DNA from: Paractinoplanes polyasparticus | Lineage (GTDB): Bacteria; Actinomycetota; Actinomycetes; Mycobacteriales; Micromonosporaceae | Reading direction: 5' to 3' | NCBI RefSeq assembly: GCF_019710575.1 | Contig: NZ_JAHWFK010000060.1 | Location: 41,456-105,455, forward strand | DNA: 64,000 bases | The notes under the pieces: generated by a model | What the model saw: only the letters and a program-made list of their open reading frames with translations | Told to the model about the DNA's origin: nothing | The model's database searches: none | Made by a program: the position numbers and the translations under genes | Shown here: piece after piece, positions 34,467 through 43,498 of the stretch | How positions within the stretch are numbered: the first letter of the stretch is position 1 | How the letters are laid out: the number at the start of each line of letters is the position of its first letter

Positions 34467-35726
34467 ATGTGCTTCGCTCATTCGGGTACGGCCGGTGATG
34501 CCCTCCACGTGCAGGCGGAGATCGGGGCCGAGGCGTCCGCCGCGTTCGGCGGGCTGGCGGCCGCGGGCGGTCTGGGCACGGTCGAGACAGCCGGTTCGGG
34601 AACGCCGGACGTCGTGGCCGCTCCGGTGGGCGACCGGGTCGTCGACGGCTGCACCCGGGTGAGCCACAACCGGTGGAACCGCGACCTGCCCGCGGCGATC
34701 AGCGTGCGGCCGGGGGAGGAGGTGCAGCTGCTGTGCCGGGACGCCCTCGACATCGGCGACCAGGCCCGCACGCTCACGGCCGACGGCACGATGACGATCG
34801 ACCTCGGCCGCATCCATCCGCTGACCGGGCCGGTCGAGATCCAGGGCGCGGAGCCCGGCGACATCCTCGAGGTCGAGATCCTCGACGTCCGCCCGATCGT
34901 CGACTTCGGATACACCACGATCAGCCCGGCCCTCGGGCTGTTCGGCACGCTGCGGCCCGAGGCGCCGGCCGGCTTCGCTCCCTACGCCGAGGCGTCGCAG
35001 CTGAGCGATCCCGGCCCGGGCCGGGTCGCGCAGGCCGTTCCGCAGGACCAGCCGCACAACAGCGGCGCCCCGTTCGTGCAGCTGTTCCACTTCGAGCGTG
35101 GCCAGGACACGGGTTTCGCCACGTTCGTCGGCTCGGACACCGGCAAGCAGGCGCGCATCCCGATCGCGCCGTTCATGGGCATCCTCGGCAACGCCCCGAT
35201 GCGCACCGGCATGTACCGCACGTTCCCGCCCAACGTCAGCGGCGGCAACGGCGGCAACACCGACGTCCGGCAGCTGGTCAAGGGGACGCGGCTGCTGCTT
35301 CCGGTGTACGCCGAGGGCGCCAAGTTCTCGGCCGGCGACGGCCACATGGCCCAGGGCGACGGCGAGGTCACCGGCACCGCGATCGAGACGCTCATGTCGT
35401 GCACGCTGCGCTTCGGCGTCATCAAGAACCGCATCATCGCCGGCCCGCGGGCGATCGTGCCGGCGGCCGACCCGACCCAGCTCGCCCTGACCGAACAGAT
35501 GCTGCGGCAGGGCTACTACGTCACTACCGGCGCCGGTCCGGACCTGATGGAGAATGCCAAGAACGCCGTCCGCGACATGATCGACTGGCTCGTCGTGGAC
35601 CAGGGAGTGAGCCTGCACGAGGCGTACACGCTGTGCAGCGTGGTCGGCGACCTGAAGGTCAGCGAGACCGTGGACGTGCCGAACTGGCTGGTCTCGATGA
35701 CCTTCCCCCGCGGCATCTTCGGCTGA
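34467..35726 (+). CDS. Acetamidase/formamidase (FmdA/AmdA family)
   Basis: The 419-residue protein is a member of the FmdA_AmdA family, cytoplasmic amidases that split formamide or acetamide into ammonia and the acid. Landmarks are VEIQGAEPGDILEVEILDV, FMGILGNAPMRTGMY and FSAGDGHMAQGDGEVTGTAIE, with the metal-binding GDGH/QGDGE region of the family. The end (SLHEAYTLCSVVGDLKVSE) is also conserved. The ATG at 34467 has GAGGAG 7 bases upstream. The first 60 residues are Ala/Gly-rich and longer than in some members. It is divergent from the importer operon and convergent with a VOC gene. The natural amide is not known. Confidence 0.9.
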   Translation: MCFAHSGTAGDALHVQAEIGAEASAAFGGLAAAGGLGTVETAGSGTPDVVAAPVGDRVVDGCTRVSHNRWNRDLPAAISVRPGEEVQLLCRDALDIGDQARTLTADGTMTIDLGRIHPLTGPVEIQGAEPGDILEVEILDVRPIVDFGYTTISPALGLFGTLRPEAPAGFAPYAEASQLSDPGPGRVAQAVPQDQPHNSGAPFVQLFHFERGQDTGFATFVGSDTGKQARIPIAPFMGILGNAPMRTGMYRTFPPNVSGGNGGNTDVRQLVKGTRLLLPVYAEGAKFSAGDGHMAQGDGEVTGTAIETLMSCTLRFGVIKNRIIAGPRAIVPAADPTQLALTEQMLRQGYYVTTGAGPDLMENAKNAVRDMIDWLVVDQGVSLHEAYTLCSVVGDLKVSETVDVPNWLVSMTFPRGIFG

Positions 35727-35767
35727 CGGGGGTGGCGGGCGCCGACGCGTGGCGCCCGCCGATGAGC

Positions 35768-36385
35768 TCAGAGGGGCAGCTCGGCTCCGGCCTGCTCCTT
35801 GACCATGTAGTCGGCGTACCAGTCCGGCCAGTCCGGGTCCTCGGCGCCGGTGCGCTTCTCGTGCTCGCCATGGGCGGCTGCGGCCCGGCGCAGGGCAGCG
35901 GCCAGGTCGGCCGTGGTGGCGAAGGCGGTCGTGCTCGGGTCGACACGGCCGGGCAGGCGATTGGTGACCTCCTGCAGCACCCAGCCGTTGCCGTCCGGGT
36001 CGCTGAACGACAGGTACGAGCCGTAGCTGCTGCGGTTCGGGTCGGGGCCGGCCACCCGATTGTCCGTGCCGCCGCGGTGGAAGACGCCGGCCGCGTCGTG
36101 GAACACCTCGCTGGGCTCGGCGCCGGCCCGCTTGAGCTCGTCGTGGGCGGCGTCGATGTCGCTGACGACCAGATGCAGACCCTGGGCGCTGCCGGGCTCC
36201 TGCTCGACGACCATGCTGCCGAAGATGACCGACGCGGGCGAGCCGGGCGGGGTCACCTGAACGACCCGGAATCCGTCGTCGGAGGCGAAATCCGCATCCA
36301 GCCGCCAGCCCAGCCTGGTGTAGAACTCCTTGGCCCGGTCGACGTCCGACACGGGGACAACGACGACTTCGAGCTTCATGTCCAT
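35768..36385 (-). CDS. VOC (glyoxalase-fold) family protein
   Basis: The 205-residue protein begins with a VOC domain (VVVPVSDVDRAKEFYTRLGW, residues about 5-130, with metal-ligand positions in GLHLVVSD and the Glu of VLQEV) and continues as a C-terminal extension of about 65 helical residues (TTADLAAALRRAAAAHGEHE, DWPDWYADYMVKEQAG), a combination found in many actinobacterial glyoxalase-like proteins. The extension may bind the substrate or act in dimerisation. The reaction is unknown. The ATG at 36385 has CAGGAG 8 bases upstream. It diverges from the MFS-SDR-reductase operon across 149 bases. Confidence 0.87.
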   Translation of the reverse strand: MDMKLEVVVVPVSDVDRAKEFYTRLGWRLDADFASDDGFRVVQVTPPGSPASVIFGSMVVEQEPGSAQGLHLVVSDIDAAHDELKRAGAEPSEVFHDAAGVFHRGGTDNRVAGPDPNRSSYGSYLSFSDPDGNGWVLQEVTNRLPGRVDPSTTAFATTADLAAALRRAAAAHGEHEKRTGAEDPDWPDWYADYMVKEQAGAELPL

Positions 36386-36534
36386 GGTGTGCTCCTGAGT
36401 TCGTACGGGAAAACTCGACACCGCTAATCTCGCGCTCAGGGACACCGGGTCGCGCCAGGGGGACACACTGGTTGCCCGGGCACCAGGGCATGCCACGGGC
36501 GCGAACCGGGGCCCCTGAGCCCAGGCTGGTTGGC

Positions 36535-37953
36535 ATGACAGTCAAGCTGCGCTCGCCGGGTGGGGTGGCGCTGGTCACGGCGACGGTGCTGGCCTCGATG
36601 GTCGGCTTCGTCGACGCGTACATGATCAATGTGGCCGTCCCCGCGATCGGCCGCGAGTTGCCCGCGAGCGTCACCCAGTTGCAGTGGGTGCTGACCGGAT
36701 ACCTGATCACGGTCGCCTCGTTGCTGCTGCTCGCCGGGGCGCTGGCCGACCACTTCGGGCGCAAGAAGGTACTGATCGCCGGGCTGCTGGTGATGCTGGT
36801 CGCCTCGGTCGCGTGCGCCGTCGCACCCCATGCGGGGGCGCTCATCGCGGCCCGGCTCCTGCAGGGCGCGGGCGGGGCCCTGGTCGTGCCGAGCAGTCTG
36901 GCCCTGCTCAACGGATCGCTGCGGGCCGCGGACCGCGCGCGCGGCATCGGCATCTGGGCCGGCATCTCGACGCTGGGCACCACGCTCGGCCCGTACGGTG
37001 GGGGCTGGCTGGTCGATCACGCGTCGTGGCGCTGGGTGTTCCTGGTCAACGTGCCCCTCATCGGCCTCGCGCTGCTCGTGCTGGCCCGGGTGCCCGCCGA
37101 CGACGAGGAACGGCGGCCGCTCTCGCTCGACGTGGTCGGGGCGCTGCTGGCGGTGGCCGGGCTGAGCGGGCTGATCTTCGCGCTCACCTCGTCGTCCTGG
37201 CCGGCCGGCGTGCTCGGGCTGCTCTGCCTGATCGCGCTGGTGCTGGTCGAGCGGCGGCTGAAGCGGCCGATGCTGCGCACATCGCTGTTCACGTCCCGGC
37301 CGTTCGACGCCATCAACGTGGCGACGGTGCTGTTCTACGGCGCGATCTCCGCCGCCTCGTACCTCGTGGTGCTGCTCTGCCAGCTGCGACTGGGCTACAC
37401 CGCCACCGAGGCGGGCGCGGCGCTGATCCCCGAGTCGGCCGTCTTCCTGGTCGTGTCACCGCTGGCCGGCGCCCTGGTCGCCCGGATCGGCACACGCTGG
37501 CCCATGGCGGCCGGGATCCTGCTGGTGGCGATCGGATTCGTGTGGCTGGCCGCGGCGCAACCGGGTCAGCCCTACGTCCAGGCGATCCTGCCCGGCGCGA
37601 TCCTCTGGGGCCTGGGGCTCGGGCTGGCCGTGGCGCCCCTGACCGCCGGGGTGCTGGCTGCCGTGCCCGACGGCGACCTGGGGGAGGCGTCGGCCATCAA
37701 CGACGCCGCGTCCCGGGTCGGCGGGGTCGTGCTCATCGCGCTCGTCCCGCTGCTGCTCGGGGTGAGCGGCAGCGCCGACTTCGCCGGGCCGCTGGCCGAC
37801 CGCTACCGCTTCGCCATGGTCGTCCTGGCCGGGGTCACCCTGGCCGCCGCCGTGCTCACCGCCCTGCTCGTCCCGAGCCGCCGCGTCACCACCCGGCACG
37901 TCACGCCCAGCCCACGGGTGCAGGCGTGCGCCGTACCGATGAAGGGAAACTGA
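36535..37953 (+). CDS. MFS transporter, DHA2 (14-TM) family
   Basis: The 472-residue protein has 14 predicted membrane segments, motif A as GALADHFGRKKVLI and motif C as GISTLGTTLGPYGGGWL, so it is a proton-coupled exporter of the EmrB/QacA type. It is first of a three-gene operon: the SDR gene begins 2 bases after its stop and the flavin disulfide reductase follows. This suggests export of a compound made or detoxified by these enzymes. The ATG at 36535 matches the family start; the ribosome site is weak. The substrate is unknown. Confidence 0.88.
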   Translation: MTVKLRSPGGVALVTATVLASMVGFVDAYMINVAVPAIGRELPASVTQLQWVLTGYLITVASLLLLAGALADHFGRKKVLIAGLLVMLVASVACAVAPHAGALIAARLLQGAGGALVVPSSLALLNGSLRAADRARGIGIWAGISTLGTTLGPYGGGWLVDHASWRWVFLVNVPLIGLALLVLARVPADDEERRPLSLDVVGALLAVAGLSGLIFALTSSSWPAGVLGLLCLIALVLVERRLKRPMLRTSLFTSRPFDAINVATVLFYGAISAASYLVVLLCQLRLGYTATEAGAALIPESAVFLVVSPLAGALVARIGTRWPMAAGILLVAIGFVWLAAAQPGQPYVQAILPGAILWGLGLGLAVAPLTAGVLAAVPDGDLGEASAINDAASRVGGVVLIALVPLLLGVSGSADFAGPLADRYRFAMVVLAGVTLAAAVLTALLVPSRRVTTRHVTPSPRVQACAVPMKGN

Positions 37954-37955
37954 CC

Positions 37956-38666
37956 ATGAAGGGAAGCACTGTCGTCGTCCTCGGCGGCACCTCCGGCATC
38001 GGCCTGGAGACCGCCCGGCTGGCCCGCGCGGCCGACGCCGACGTCATCGTCACCGGCCGCGACCAGGCCCGGCTCGAATCAGTCCGCGACGAGCTGGGGG
38101 CGTCGGCCGCGCCGCTCGATCTGGGCGACACCGAGGCCGTGGCCCGGTTCTTCGCCGGGCTGCCCGCGCCGATCGACCACGTGCTGGTCAGCGGGGGCGG
38201 CCCGTTCTACTCCCCGATCGCCGACATGGACTTCGAACGGGCCCGGGCCTTCCTCGACCAGCACATCCTGGGCTACCTGCGGATCGTCCGGGAGTGCGCG
38301 GGCCGGGTGCGTCCCGGCGGTTCGCTGACCTTCATCAGCGGCACCGGCGCCCGGCACGCCGCCGTCGGCATCAGCCTGGCCGCCATCGGCACCGCCGCCA
38401 TCGGCGCGATCACGGCCAACGCCGCCCTCGAGATCGGGCCCGTGCGGGTCAACGCGGTCGCGGCCGGATTCGTCGACACCCCGCTGTCGGCCCGGATCCT
38501 GGGCGCGGACCTCGAGGCGCGCCGCCAGGGACTGCGCGAGTCGCTGCCCATCCACCGCGTGGTGAACGCCGAGGACGTGGCCGCGCTGGTGCTGCATCTG
38601 ATGTCCAACACGGCTTTGACCGGCTCCGTCTACGACGTCGACGGAGGGCAGCAACTTGTCCGCTGA
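37956..38666 (+). CDS. SDR-family protein lacking the usual Tyr-x3-Lys
   Basis: The 236-residue protein has the SDR cofactor motif GGTSGIGLE and a NADP-like basic residue in VTGRDQARL, and ends with GSVYDVDGGQQL, so the fold is a short-chain dehydrogenase/reductase. The stretch after the catalytic strand, FISGTGARHAAVGISLAAIG, has no Tyr-x3-Lys; Ala and Gly stand there. Proteins of this type occur in actinomycetes and may bind NAD(P) without normal catalysis or use other residues. GAAGGG precedes the ATG. It is the middle gene of the MFS-SDR-reductase operon. Confidence 0.85.
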   Translation: MKGSTVVVLGGTSGIGLETARLARAADADVIVTGRDQARLESVRDELGASAAPLDLGDTEAVARFFAGLPAPIDHVLVSGGGPFYSPIADMDFERARAFLDQHILGYLRIVRECAGRVRPGGSLTFISGTGARHAAVGISLAAIGTAAIGAITANAALEIGPVRVNAVAAGFVDTPLSARILGADLEARRQGLRESLPIHRVVNAEDVAALVLHLMSNTALTGSVYDVDGGQQLVR

Positions 38667-38676
38667 GGGGGTAACG

Positions 38677-39996
38677 GTGAACAACGACTACGACGTCATC
38701 GTGATCGGGGGCGGGTCGCCGGGGGAGCACTGCGCCGGGTATCTGGCCGAGGGCGGCCTGCGGGTGGCGATCGTCGAACGGGAACTGGTGGGCGGGGAGT
38801 GCTCGTACTTCGCGTGCATCCCGTCCAAGACGCTGCTGCGCCCGGGGGAGGCGGTCAACGCCGCCTGGGAGGCCGAGGCGATGGCCGAGGTCGACGTGCC
38901 GCGCGCTCTCGCCTGGCGCGACTTCATGGTTTCCAACTACTCGGACGCCGGGCAGCAGAAATGGCTGGAGGCCAACGGCATAGACCTGCTGCGCGGCCGG
39001 GGGCGGCTGACCGGGGTGGGCACGGTCGAGGTCGACGGGGTCCGCCACACGGCCGGCCACGTCGTGCTGGCCAACGGCGCCGCGCCGATCATCCCGCCGA
39101 TCCCCGGCCTGCGCGAGCTCGACGGCGTCTGGACCAACCGTGAGGTGACCGGCATGCGGGAGGTGCCGCGGCGGCTCATCGTGCTCGGCGCGGGCCCGGT
39201 CGGCGTGGAGATGGCCCAGGCGGTGCGCAGGCTCGGCGGCGAGGTGGTGCTGACATCCCGCGGCGACCGCGTGCTGCCCCGGGAGCCGGCGCCGCTCGGC
39301 GCGGCGCTGGGCGGGATTCTGCTCCGCGACGGCATCGAACTGGTGCTGGGGCCGGCCGCGGTCGGGGCCCGGCGCGACGGCGACGACTACGTGCTGACCC
39401 TGGACGACGGCCGGGAGTTGCGCGGCGACCGGCTCCTCGTGGCCACCGGGCGACGGCCGCGGGTGCACGACATCGGCCTCGAGACGGTCGGCGTGAAGGT
39501 CGTCGACACCGGCGTTCCGACCGACAGCCGGTTGCGCGTGGCCGAACGGCTGTGGGCGATCGGCGACGTGACCGGCCTGCACATGTTCACCCACGCCGGC
39601 AAATACCAGGGCGAGGTGGTGGCCGACAACCTGCTCGGCCGGCCGCGGGAGGCCGACTACCGGGCCGTGCCGCGGGCCGTCTTCACCGATCCCCAGGCGG
39701 CGGCGGTGGGCGCGACGGAGGCGCCGTTCACTGCGACGGTCCCGATCAACGAGGTCGCCAAGATGGAAACCTATTCCCGGGCGTACGCCGAATCGCCCGG
39801 CTTCCTGACGCTGCTGAGCGACGGCGAGGTGCTCGTCGGCGCGTACGCCCTGGGCCCCGAAGCCGGCGAATGGCTGCAACAGGCCACGCTGGCCATCCGC
39901 GCCCGCATCCCGCTGGACGTGCTGCGCGACACCATCCAGCCCTTCCCGACGTTCTCGGAGGTGTATGTGGCTGCTCTGAAGGCGCTCGAGAAGTGA
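38677..39996 (+). CDS. Flavin disulfide reductase (dihydrolipoyl dehydrogenase-like)
   Basis: The 439-residue protein has the FAD dinucleotide motif (VIGGGSPGEHCAGYLA), the redox pair in GGECSYFACIPSK (C-x4-C), the NAD(P) motif LGAGPVGVEMAQA and ATGRRP, then WAIGDVTG. It belongs to the class I pyridine nucleotide-disulfide oxidoreductases. At the C-terminus the usual His-x4-Glu reads IQPFPTFSE, so the catalytic His is replaced; mercuric reductase-like and other non-lipoyl members show similar changes. The physiological electron acceptor is unknown. The GTG at 38677 has GAGGGGG upstream; a TTG at 38656 overlapping the SDR end is less likely. Confidence 0.87.
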   Translation: MNNDYDVIVIGGGSPGEHCAGYLAEGGLRVAIVERELVGGECSYFACIPSKTLLRPGEAVNAAWEAEAMAEVDVPRALAWRDFMVSNYSDAGQQKWLEANGIDLLRGRGRLTGVGTVEVDGVRHTAGHVVLANGAAPIIPPIPGLRELDGVWTNREVTGMREVPRRLIVLGAGPVGVEMAQAVRRLGGEVVLTSRGDRVLPREPAPLGAALGGILLRDGIELVLGPAAVGARRDGDDYVLTLDDGRELRGDRLLVATGRRPRVHDIGLETVGVKVVDTGVPTDSRLRVAERLWAIGDVTGLHMFTHAGKYQGEVVADNLLGRPREADYRAVPRAVFTDPQAAAVGATEAPFTATVPINEVAKMETYSRAYAESPGFLTLLSDGEVLVGAYALGPEAGEWLQQATLAIRARIPLDVLRDTIQPFPTFSEVYVAALKALEK

Positions 39997-40181
39997 GGCC
40001 TCGAAGATCAAGAGCCGAATGTCGTAGCGCGGTGGGTGGCCCGGACCGCAACTCCCGTCGAGGGCCCGGGCAGGGCGAGCAGGGCGCTGGCGCGCCCGGA
40101 ACGCTCACCCCGCCCGGGCGGCCTGAGTAAATGGTTGCGCTCGAAAACCCACCCGCCGGTCGGCCGCTACGACCCGGGACT

Positions 40182-40541
40182 TCACTCGGTGATGCCGGCG
40201 GCGGCGTCGAGTTCCTGGAGCAGGTTGTGGGCGGCCAGTTCGATGGCCTTGTGGCGCCACTCGGCGGCTCGGTAGACGCAAGCGATCAGGGCGCTTCGGT
40301 GCACCCGGCGAAGGTCGCCGTAGACGAAGGCGTAGCGGGCCTTGGTCTCGTCGGCGGCGCCGTCGGTCAGGCCCAGGTGCCAGTCGGCGTACTCGGCCCA
40401 GGAATGCTTGTCGAGGAAGGCGTTCTCGTCGTCGGCTCGGGGCTGGGCGCGGCCCCAGTCGCTGTCCAGCACGTACTGCCGCGCCGTGATGAGACCCGAA
40501 GCGCGCGCGACCGCGCTGGTGTTCACCTCGTATTTCGCCAT
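40182..40541 (-). CDS. Conserved hypothetical protein, 119 residues
   Basis: The small soluble protein (MAKYEVNTSAVARA, GLITARQYVLDSDWG, HSWAEYADWHLGLTDGAADE, YGDLRRVHRSALIACVYRAAE) is rich in helix-forming residues and has no signal or membrane segment. The sequence looks like a well-conserved small actinobacterial protein, but I do not know its function. The ATG at 40541 has GAGTG upstream. It is followed after the gene by a 185-base gap with nothing recognisable, and lies 54 bases downstream of the YbhB-like gene on the same strand. Confidence 0.75.
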   Translation of the reverse strand: MAKYEVNTSAVARASGLITARQYVLDSDWGRAQPRADDENAFLDKHSWAEYADWHLGLTDGAADETKARYAFVYGDLRRVHRSALIACVYRAAEWRHKAIELAAHNLLQELDAAAGITE

Positions 40542-40595
40542 GGCACCACTCTTGCGCAGGACGGGCAGGAACGCCCGCCCTGCGCGCGGAAGGGG

Positions 40596-41129
40596 TCAGG
40601 CTGGGGTCTCCGCGGTGGCGACCAGGGTGGCGCGGCCCAGGATGTGGCCGAGGAAGTTGAAGCCGAGGAACGCCGGGGTCGCGGTCGCGGGGACGCCGAT
40701 GTCCTCCACGTCGAGCGCGTGCACGGTGATGAAGTAGCGGTGCGGGCCGTGGCCGGCGGGCGGGGCGGCGCCGACGAAGCGGGCCGCGCCGGCGTCGGTG
40801 GGCAGCTGGTAGGCGGACTCGGGCAGGCCGGAGCCGGCCTCGTCGCCCGCGCCCTCGGGGAGAGAGGTAACGGTGGCCGGGATGCCGGCGACGGCCCAGT
40901 GCCAGAAGCCGGAACCGGTCGGGGCGTCCGGGTCGTACATCGTGACCGCGTAGCTCTTCGTGCCCTCGGGGGCGCCGCTCCAGCTCAGCTGGGGCGAGGC
41001 GTCCTGGCCGCCGGGGACGCCGAACAGGCCGGACATCTGCGCGGCGGGCAGCACCTCGCCGTGCTTCACGCTGGTGCTGGTGACCGTGAAGGCCGGCACC
41101 TCGGGCAGCCGGGCGAACGGGTCGTTCAT
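40596..41129 (-). CDS. YbhB/YbcL (Raf kinase inhibitor/PEBP) family protein
   Basis: The 177-residue protein is a bacterial phosphatidylethanolamine-binding protein: SPQLSWSGAPEGTKSYAVTMYDPDAPTG and FWHWAVAGIPA mark the anion-binding pocket, GPHRYFITVHALDV the later strand. Members bind phospholipid heads or phospho-peptides and their role in bacteria is poorly known. There is no signal peptide, so it is cytoplasmic. GAGGAG precedes the ATG at 41129. It diverges from the GntR regulator gene, with the TAATCGATTA palindrome between them, so it may be regulated by that protein. Confidence 0.92.
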   Translation of the reverse strand: MNDPFARLPEVPAFTVTSTSVKHGEVLPAAQMSGLFGVPGGQDASPQLSWSGAPEGTKSYAVTMYDPDAPTGSGFWHWAVAGIPATVTSLPEGAGDEAGSGLPESAYQLPTDAGAARFVGAAPPAGHGPHRYFITVHALDVEDIGVPATATPAFLGFNFLGHILGRATLVATAETPA

Positions 41130-41176
41130 GGTGTCTCCTCGCTGAGATCTGGTCCCTACGATCGACTAACCTACAG

Positions 41177-41200
41177 ATAATCGATTATTTTCGGTAGGGT
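41177..41200 (+). promoter_or_regulatory. GntR operator palindrome and -10
   Basis: ATAATCGATTAT (41177-41188) is a perfect 12-base palindrome just before a TAGGGT -10 (41195-41200), 7 bases from the ATG of the GntR gene. Its position between divergent genes suggests autorepression and control of the YbhB-like gene. Confidence 0.6.
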
Positions 41201-41207
41201 GACCCCC

Positions 41208-41819
41208 ATGACAGCGTCGGAAAAGGTGTACGCCTCACTGCGAGCGGCCGTCCTCGACGGCGAATTCGAGCCGCGGCAGGCGCTGAAGCCGCAGGAGCTG
41301 GCCAACCGTCACGGCGTGAGCCTGGCCGTCGCCCGCGAGGCCCTGCTGCGGCTGGTGGGCGAGGGGCTGGCCTACCGGCTGCCCAACCGGGGCTTTGTCG
41401 TGCCGGACACCGGCGCCGAGCGCTGGCAGCAGATCGCCGAGACCCGCTCGCTGGTCGAACCGGCCGCCCTGAGTCTGGCCGTGGCCCGCGGCGACCTGGA
41501 ATGGGAGGCCGCCGTCCGGGCTGCCTACCACCGCCTGGCCGGCACGCCCTTCGCCGTGACCGGTGACTGGGCCGACGCCCACCGGCTGTTCCACCGCACG
41601 CTGCTGGCCGGCTGCGGCAACGACGTGGTGCTGGAGACGTTCGACCGCCTCTGGACGGCCGGTGAGCTGGCCCGCCGGTGGTCGTTCGAGGCCAACCCGA
41701 CCCGCGACGCTGCCGCCGAACACGAGGCGATCGAGCAGGCCGTCCTGGCCCGCGACGCCGACCGGGCCGCCGCCCTGCTGCGCCGGCACATTCTGTACAC
41801 GGCGGCGGTGCTGCTCTAG
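41208..41819 (+). CDS. GntR-family regulator (FCD subfamily)
   Basis: The 203-residue protein has a GntR winged helix (about 5-70: EKVYASLRAAVLDGEFEPRQALKP with LANRHGVSLAVAREALLRLVGEGL) and an FCD helical ligand domain (residues 80-200, with Asp/His metal-ligand positions in EHEAIEQAVLARDADRAAALLRRH). FCD members sense organic acids or amino acids, often through a bound metal. The ligand is unknown. The ATG is probably leaderless behind TAGGGT. The divergent YbhB-like gene and itself are likely targets. Confidence 0.9.
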   Translation: MTASEKVYASLRAAVLDGEFEPRQALKPQELANRHGVSLAVAREALLRLVGEGLAYRLPNRGFVVPDTGAERWQQIAETRSLVEPAALSLAVARGDLEWEAAVRAAYHRLAGTPFAVTGDWADAHRLFHRTLLAGCGNDVVLETFDRLWTAGELARRWSFEANPTRDAAAEHEAIEQAVLARDADRAAALLRRHILYTAAVLL

Positions 41820-41878
41820 CTGCCGAAGTCACCGGGCGAAGTCGTTTCGCAACGGCCGGCACAGGGCATCCGACGTGC

Positions 41879-42235
41879 ATGTTCCCCGCTGAGAACCTGC
41901 GCGACTGGCGCAACGAGAAGGTCATCGACCCCGACAGCAGCAAAATCGGCGACCTGGAGGCGGTCTACGTCGACACGGTCACCGATCAGCCCGCGTTCGC
42001 CACCGTGCGGATCGGCATGATCGGCCGGCACCGGCTGGTCTTCGTGCCCCTGGACGGCGCGACTGTGCTACCGAACGCCGTACGGGTGCGCTACGACAAG
42101 AAGACGGTGGGCGACGCGCCGACGATCGACGTCGACGGCGAGCTGGAGGCCACCGAGGAGCCCAAGGTCTTCGCCCACTACAACCTGCCGTACCAGACCG
42201 GCGCGGCCGGCGAGCGTCGCCTGGCCCGGCGCTGA
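41879..42235 (+). CDS. PRC-barrel domain protein
   Basis: The 118-residue protein begins with a PRC-barrel (VIDPDSSKIGDLEAVYVDTVTDQPAFATVRIG through FVPLDGATVLPNAVRVRYDK, residues about 10-80) and ends with a short acidic and basic tail (ELEATEEPKVFAHYNLPY). PRC-barrel proteins of this kind are often stress-linked and located near the wall or bound to other proteins. No signal peptide is present. Its stop is directly next to the stop of the convergent PPDK-like gene. The start has no strong ribosome site. Confidence 0.85.
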   Translation: MFPAENLRDWRNEKVIDPDSSKIGDLEAVYVDTVTDQPAFATVRIGMIGRHRLVFVPLDGATVLPNAVRVRYDKKTVGDAPTIDVDGELEATEEPKVFAHYNLPYQTGAAGERRLARR

Positions 42236-43498
42236 CTAGCCCTTGGCGTGGGCGGCGGCGAGCCGTTCCTCGCCGGAGCGGGGCGAGCGGTCGCCCGAGA
42301 TGTCGTCGGCCCACGACAGCAAGCGGTGCAGGTGGGTGTCGGCCACGGCCGGGGTCAGGCCGGGGTTGCCCCGCACGACCGCCCCGCTGGTGCCGTCGAT
42401 GCTGATGACCGTGCCCTCGGGCAGCAGCAGGTCGGTGGCGCCGACGACGGCGGGGCGGCCCAGCGAGCGCGCGACGACGGCGGCGTGGCTGGCCAGTCCG
42501 CCGCGGTTGGTCACGATGCCGGTCGCGGCGGCGAGGCCGTGGAGGTCGAGGGGCGAGGTCTCCGGGCGTACGAGGATGACGGGCCCGTCGGCGGCCATCC
42601 GCACGGCCCGGTCGGCGGTCACAGCGACCCGGCCGGTAGCCACTCCCGGGGAGGCGCCGCGACCGCGAGCCAGCAGATCGCCGGCGAGCAGCCGCGGGAC
42701 GGCGGCGGCCCGTAGCCGTTGCGGCGAAATGCGGCGTACGGCTTCGCGCCGGTCGATCAGCCCCTCGCCGGCCAGGTCGACAGCCACTCGGACGGCGCTC
42801 CGCGCAGTCAGACCACCCGGGCGCACCTGAAGCAGCCACAGCCGGCCCGGCTCCACAGTGAACTCGACGTGGCAGGCGTCGCGGAAGTGCTTCTCCAGAA
42901 CCGAAAGCGCCTCGGTCAGCTCGGCCCACACTGCCGGCTCCCGATCGGCCAGCACCGGAAGCGGCAGCGTGACCGCACGCCCCGAGACGACGTCATCCCC
43001 CCGGCCGCCGAACAGCAGATCGCCGTACGGTTCGCGGGCGCCGGTGGTGGGGTCGCGGCTGAAGGCGACGCCGCTGCCACTGTGGCTGTCCCGATCGCCG
43101 TACACCATCGCCTGCACGACAACGGCGGTGCCCAGGTCGTGCGGGATGCCGTGCAACGTCCGGTAGGCGCGGGCGCGCGCAGTGTTCCAAGAGCCGAAGA
43201 TCTCGCGTACGGCCGGAGTGACCGGCCCGCGCACGTCGAGCACCGTGGCCATCATGCCCGGCATCGACACCGCCGCCCCCGACCGCACCGAAACCGCGTC
43301 CACCCCCAGGGCGTCACGGGCCGCCTCGAGCCCACTCGGCATCTGCCCGTCCCGCAGAAAGGCCCGCCCGGCGGCGACGTCCACGACGAACCCGGCCGGC
43401 ACCGGCAACCCCAGCCGCATCAGAGTGACGAGCCCGGCCGCCTTGCCGCCGATGGTGTCGGCCGGTGCGTCGACCGCAGGCCCGAGCGCCCGGATCAT
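42236..43498 (-). CDS. Short PPDK/PEP-synthase-like protein lacking the PEP barrel
   Basis: The 420-residue protein has the N-terminal ATP-grasp region of pyruvate phosphate dikinase (IGGKAAGLVTLMRLGLPVPAGFVV, VSVRSGAAVSMPGMMATVLDV, HVEFTVEPGRLWLLQVRPG) and the phosphohistidine domain with TNRGGLASHAAVVARSLGRP, but ends before the C-terminal PEP/pyruvate TIM barrel. Full PPDK is about 870 residues. Similar short forms with an adjacent small HTH protein exist in other actinobacteria (the M. tuberculosis Rv1126c-Rv1127c pair, as I recall). The protein may phosphorylate its own His and pass phosphate to another partner. Its ATG overlaps the HTH gene's stop by four bases. Confidence 0.83.
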   Translation of the reverse strand: MIRALGPAVDAPADTIGGKAAGLVTLMRLGLPVPAGFVVDVAAGRAFLRDGQMPSGLEAARDALGVDAVSVRSGAAVSMPGMMATVLDVRGPVTPAVREIFGSWNTARARAYRTLHGIPHDLGTAVVVQAMVYGDRDSHSGSGVAFSRDPTTGAREPYGDLLFGGRGDDVVSGRAVTLPLPVLADREPAVWAELTEALSVLEKHFRDACHVEFTVEPGRLWLLQVRPGGLTARSAVRVAVDLAGEGLIDRREAVRRISPQRLRAAAVPRLLAGDLLARGRGASPGVATGRVAVTADRAVRMAADGPVILVRPETSPLDLHGLAAATGIVTNRGGLASHAAVVARSLGRPAVVGATDLLLPEGTVISIDGTSGAVVRGNPGLTPAVADTHLHRLLSWADDISGDRSPRSGEERLAAAHAKG

